Assembly (NCBI GenBank): GCA_028288875.1
Contig: JAQGHK010000461.1
Location: 1-6,533 of the forward strand
Direction: 5' to 3'
DNA length: 6,533 nucleotides
From: Phycisphaerales bacterium
Lineage (GTDB): Bacteria; Planctomycetota; Phycisphaerae; Tepidisphaerales; Tepidisphaeraceae
The first letter of the stretch is position 1. Each line of letters begins with the position of its first letter. The notes below the pieces were generated by a model. It did not search any database and was not told the origin of the DNA. It was given only the letters and a program-made list of their open reading frames with translations. A program made the translations under genes and the position numbers. Positions 6,210 through 6,533 of this stretch are shown one piece after another.

Positions 6210-6533
6210 TTAGACCAGCAATTCCACGGCAATGGTCGTGAAGTCGTTCTTGTCTGCCTTGGCGGTATCCGTACCCAGGCCACCGTCGATTTTGTCGGCG
6301 CCGCCCAGGCCGTTGAGCGTATCGTTGCCAGCACCACCGGTGAGTGTGTCGGCGCTCGGGCCGCCGAGCAGCAGGTCGTTGCCGTCGCCACCGTCGATGG
6401 AGTCGCGGCCGCTGCCGCCGGTGAGCGCGTCATCGCCGAGACCGCCCGTGATGGTGGTCTTGAGTCGGCCGACTTTCAACGGGCCGACCGTGTCATTCCC
6501 CGCGCCGGCATCGATCACGGCACTAGTGATGCC
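6210..6533 (-). CDS. Partial RTX calcium-binding repeat protein, C-terminus (runs off right edge)
   Basis: The frame is open from the right edge to a TAA at 6210-6212 and shows the last 107 residues. An earlier repeat-like AGAGNDTVG (9-17) is followed by a short interruption and then seven back-to-back nonapeptides (30-92) of the GGxGxDxLx type, for example GGAGNDTLN and GGDGNDLLL. These bind Ca2+ in the parallel beta-roll of haemolysin-type secreted proteins. After the repeats comes a short tail, ADKNDFTTIAVELLV, ending in hydrophobic residues as in many type I secreted or planctomycete surface proteins. The frame continues upstream (GITSAV) past the right edge, so the GTG codon at 6518 is internal and not a start. 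What lies N-terminal, and so the function, is unknown. It ends 24 bp from the oppositely oriented ClC gene, with no clear terminator between them. Confidence 0.88.
   Translation of the reverse strand, partial: GITSAVIDAGAGNDTVGPLKVGRLKTTITGGLGDDALTGGSGRDSIDGGDGNDLLLGGPSADTLTGGAGNDTLNGLGGADKIDGGLGTDTAKADKNDFTTIAVELLV
6258..6446 (-). repeat. Seven tandem 27-bp units encoding RTX nonapeptides
   Basis: 63 codons split exactly into seven 9-residue units, GGLGDDALT to GGLGTDTAK, without gaps. Two units deviate: GGPSADTLT has Ser for the second-turn Gly, and GLGGADKID is shifted in its glycine pattern. The DNA is diverged between units, so this is an old array rather than a recent expansion. Confidence 0.85.

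Overview
The window is high-GC bacterial chromosomal DNA. It most likely comes from a planctomycete (Planctomycetota). The best clue is the protein cut by the left edge: it opens with an arginine-rich stretch and an LEPR-XLL-like motif (IEPLERRSLMSAT), followed by a VANLNDSGAGSLR element and a beta-helix of the Pmp/autotransporter kind, a layout typical of giant planctomycete surface proteins. An RTX-repeat C-terminus with a short acidic/hydrophobic tail at the right edge fits the same picture. The phylum is an inference from protein style; no rRNA or marker gene is present.

Layout, left to right. Bases 1-643 (minus) hold the N-terminal 214 codons of the beta-helix protein, which runs off the left edge. 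Bases 781-1176 (minus) encode a small CoA-binding (YccU-type, Rossmann-fold) protein. Bases 1244-2248 (minus) encode an Old Yellow Enzyme of the YqjM/NamA class. A perfect 17-bp inverted repeat (1201-1240) sits between these last two genes. Across a 120-bp divergent gap, 2369-3049 (plus) encodes a secreted or membrane-anchored protein with a shortened MsrA-like domain. Bases 3176-4675 (plus) encode an NAD(P)-dependent aldehyde dehydrogenase with a strong Shine-Dalgarno sequence in front and a clear intrinsic terminator behind (4699-4734). Bases 4812-6185 (plus) encode a ClC-family chloride channel or transporter. Bases 6210-6533 (minus) hold the C-terminus of an RTX calcium-binding repeat protein that runs off the right edge and converges on the ClC gene with a 24-bp gap.

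The genes do not form one obvious pathway. The OYE and CoA-binding genes may share a transcript, and ALDH forms its own transcription unit. The MsrA-like protein, OYE and ALDH could all serve detoxification of reactive carbonyl or oxidised species, but that is a loose inference from gene families. No RNA genes, CRISPR arrays, insertion sequences or phage genes were seen. I do not see a clear new multi-gene system. The most distinctive item is the MsrA-like protein, which has lost the loop that carries a conserved substrate-binding tyrosine in canonical MsrA.
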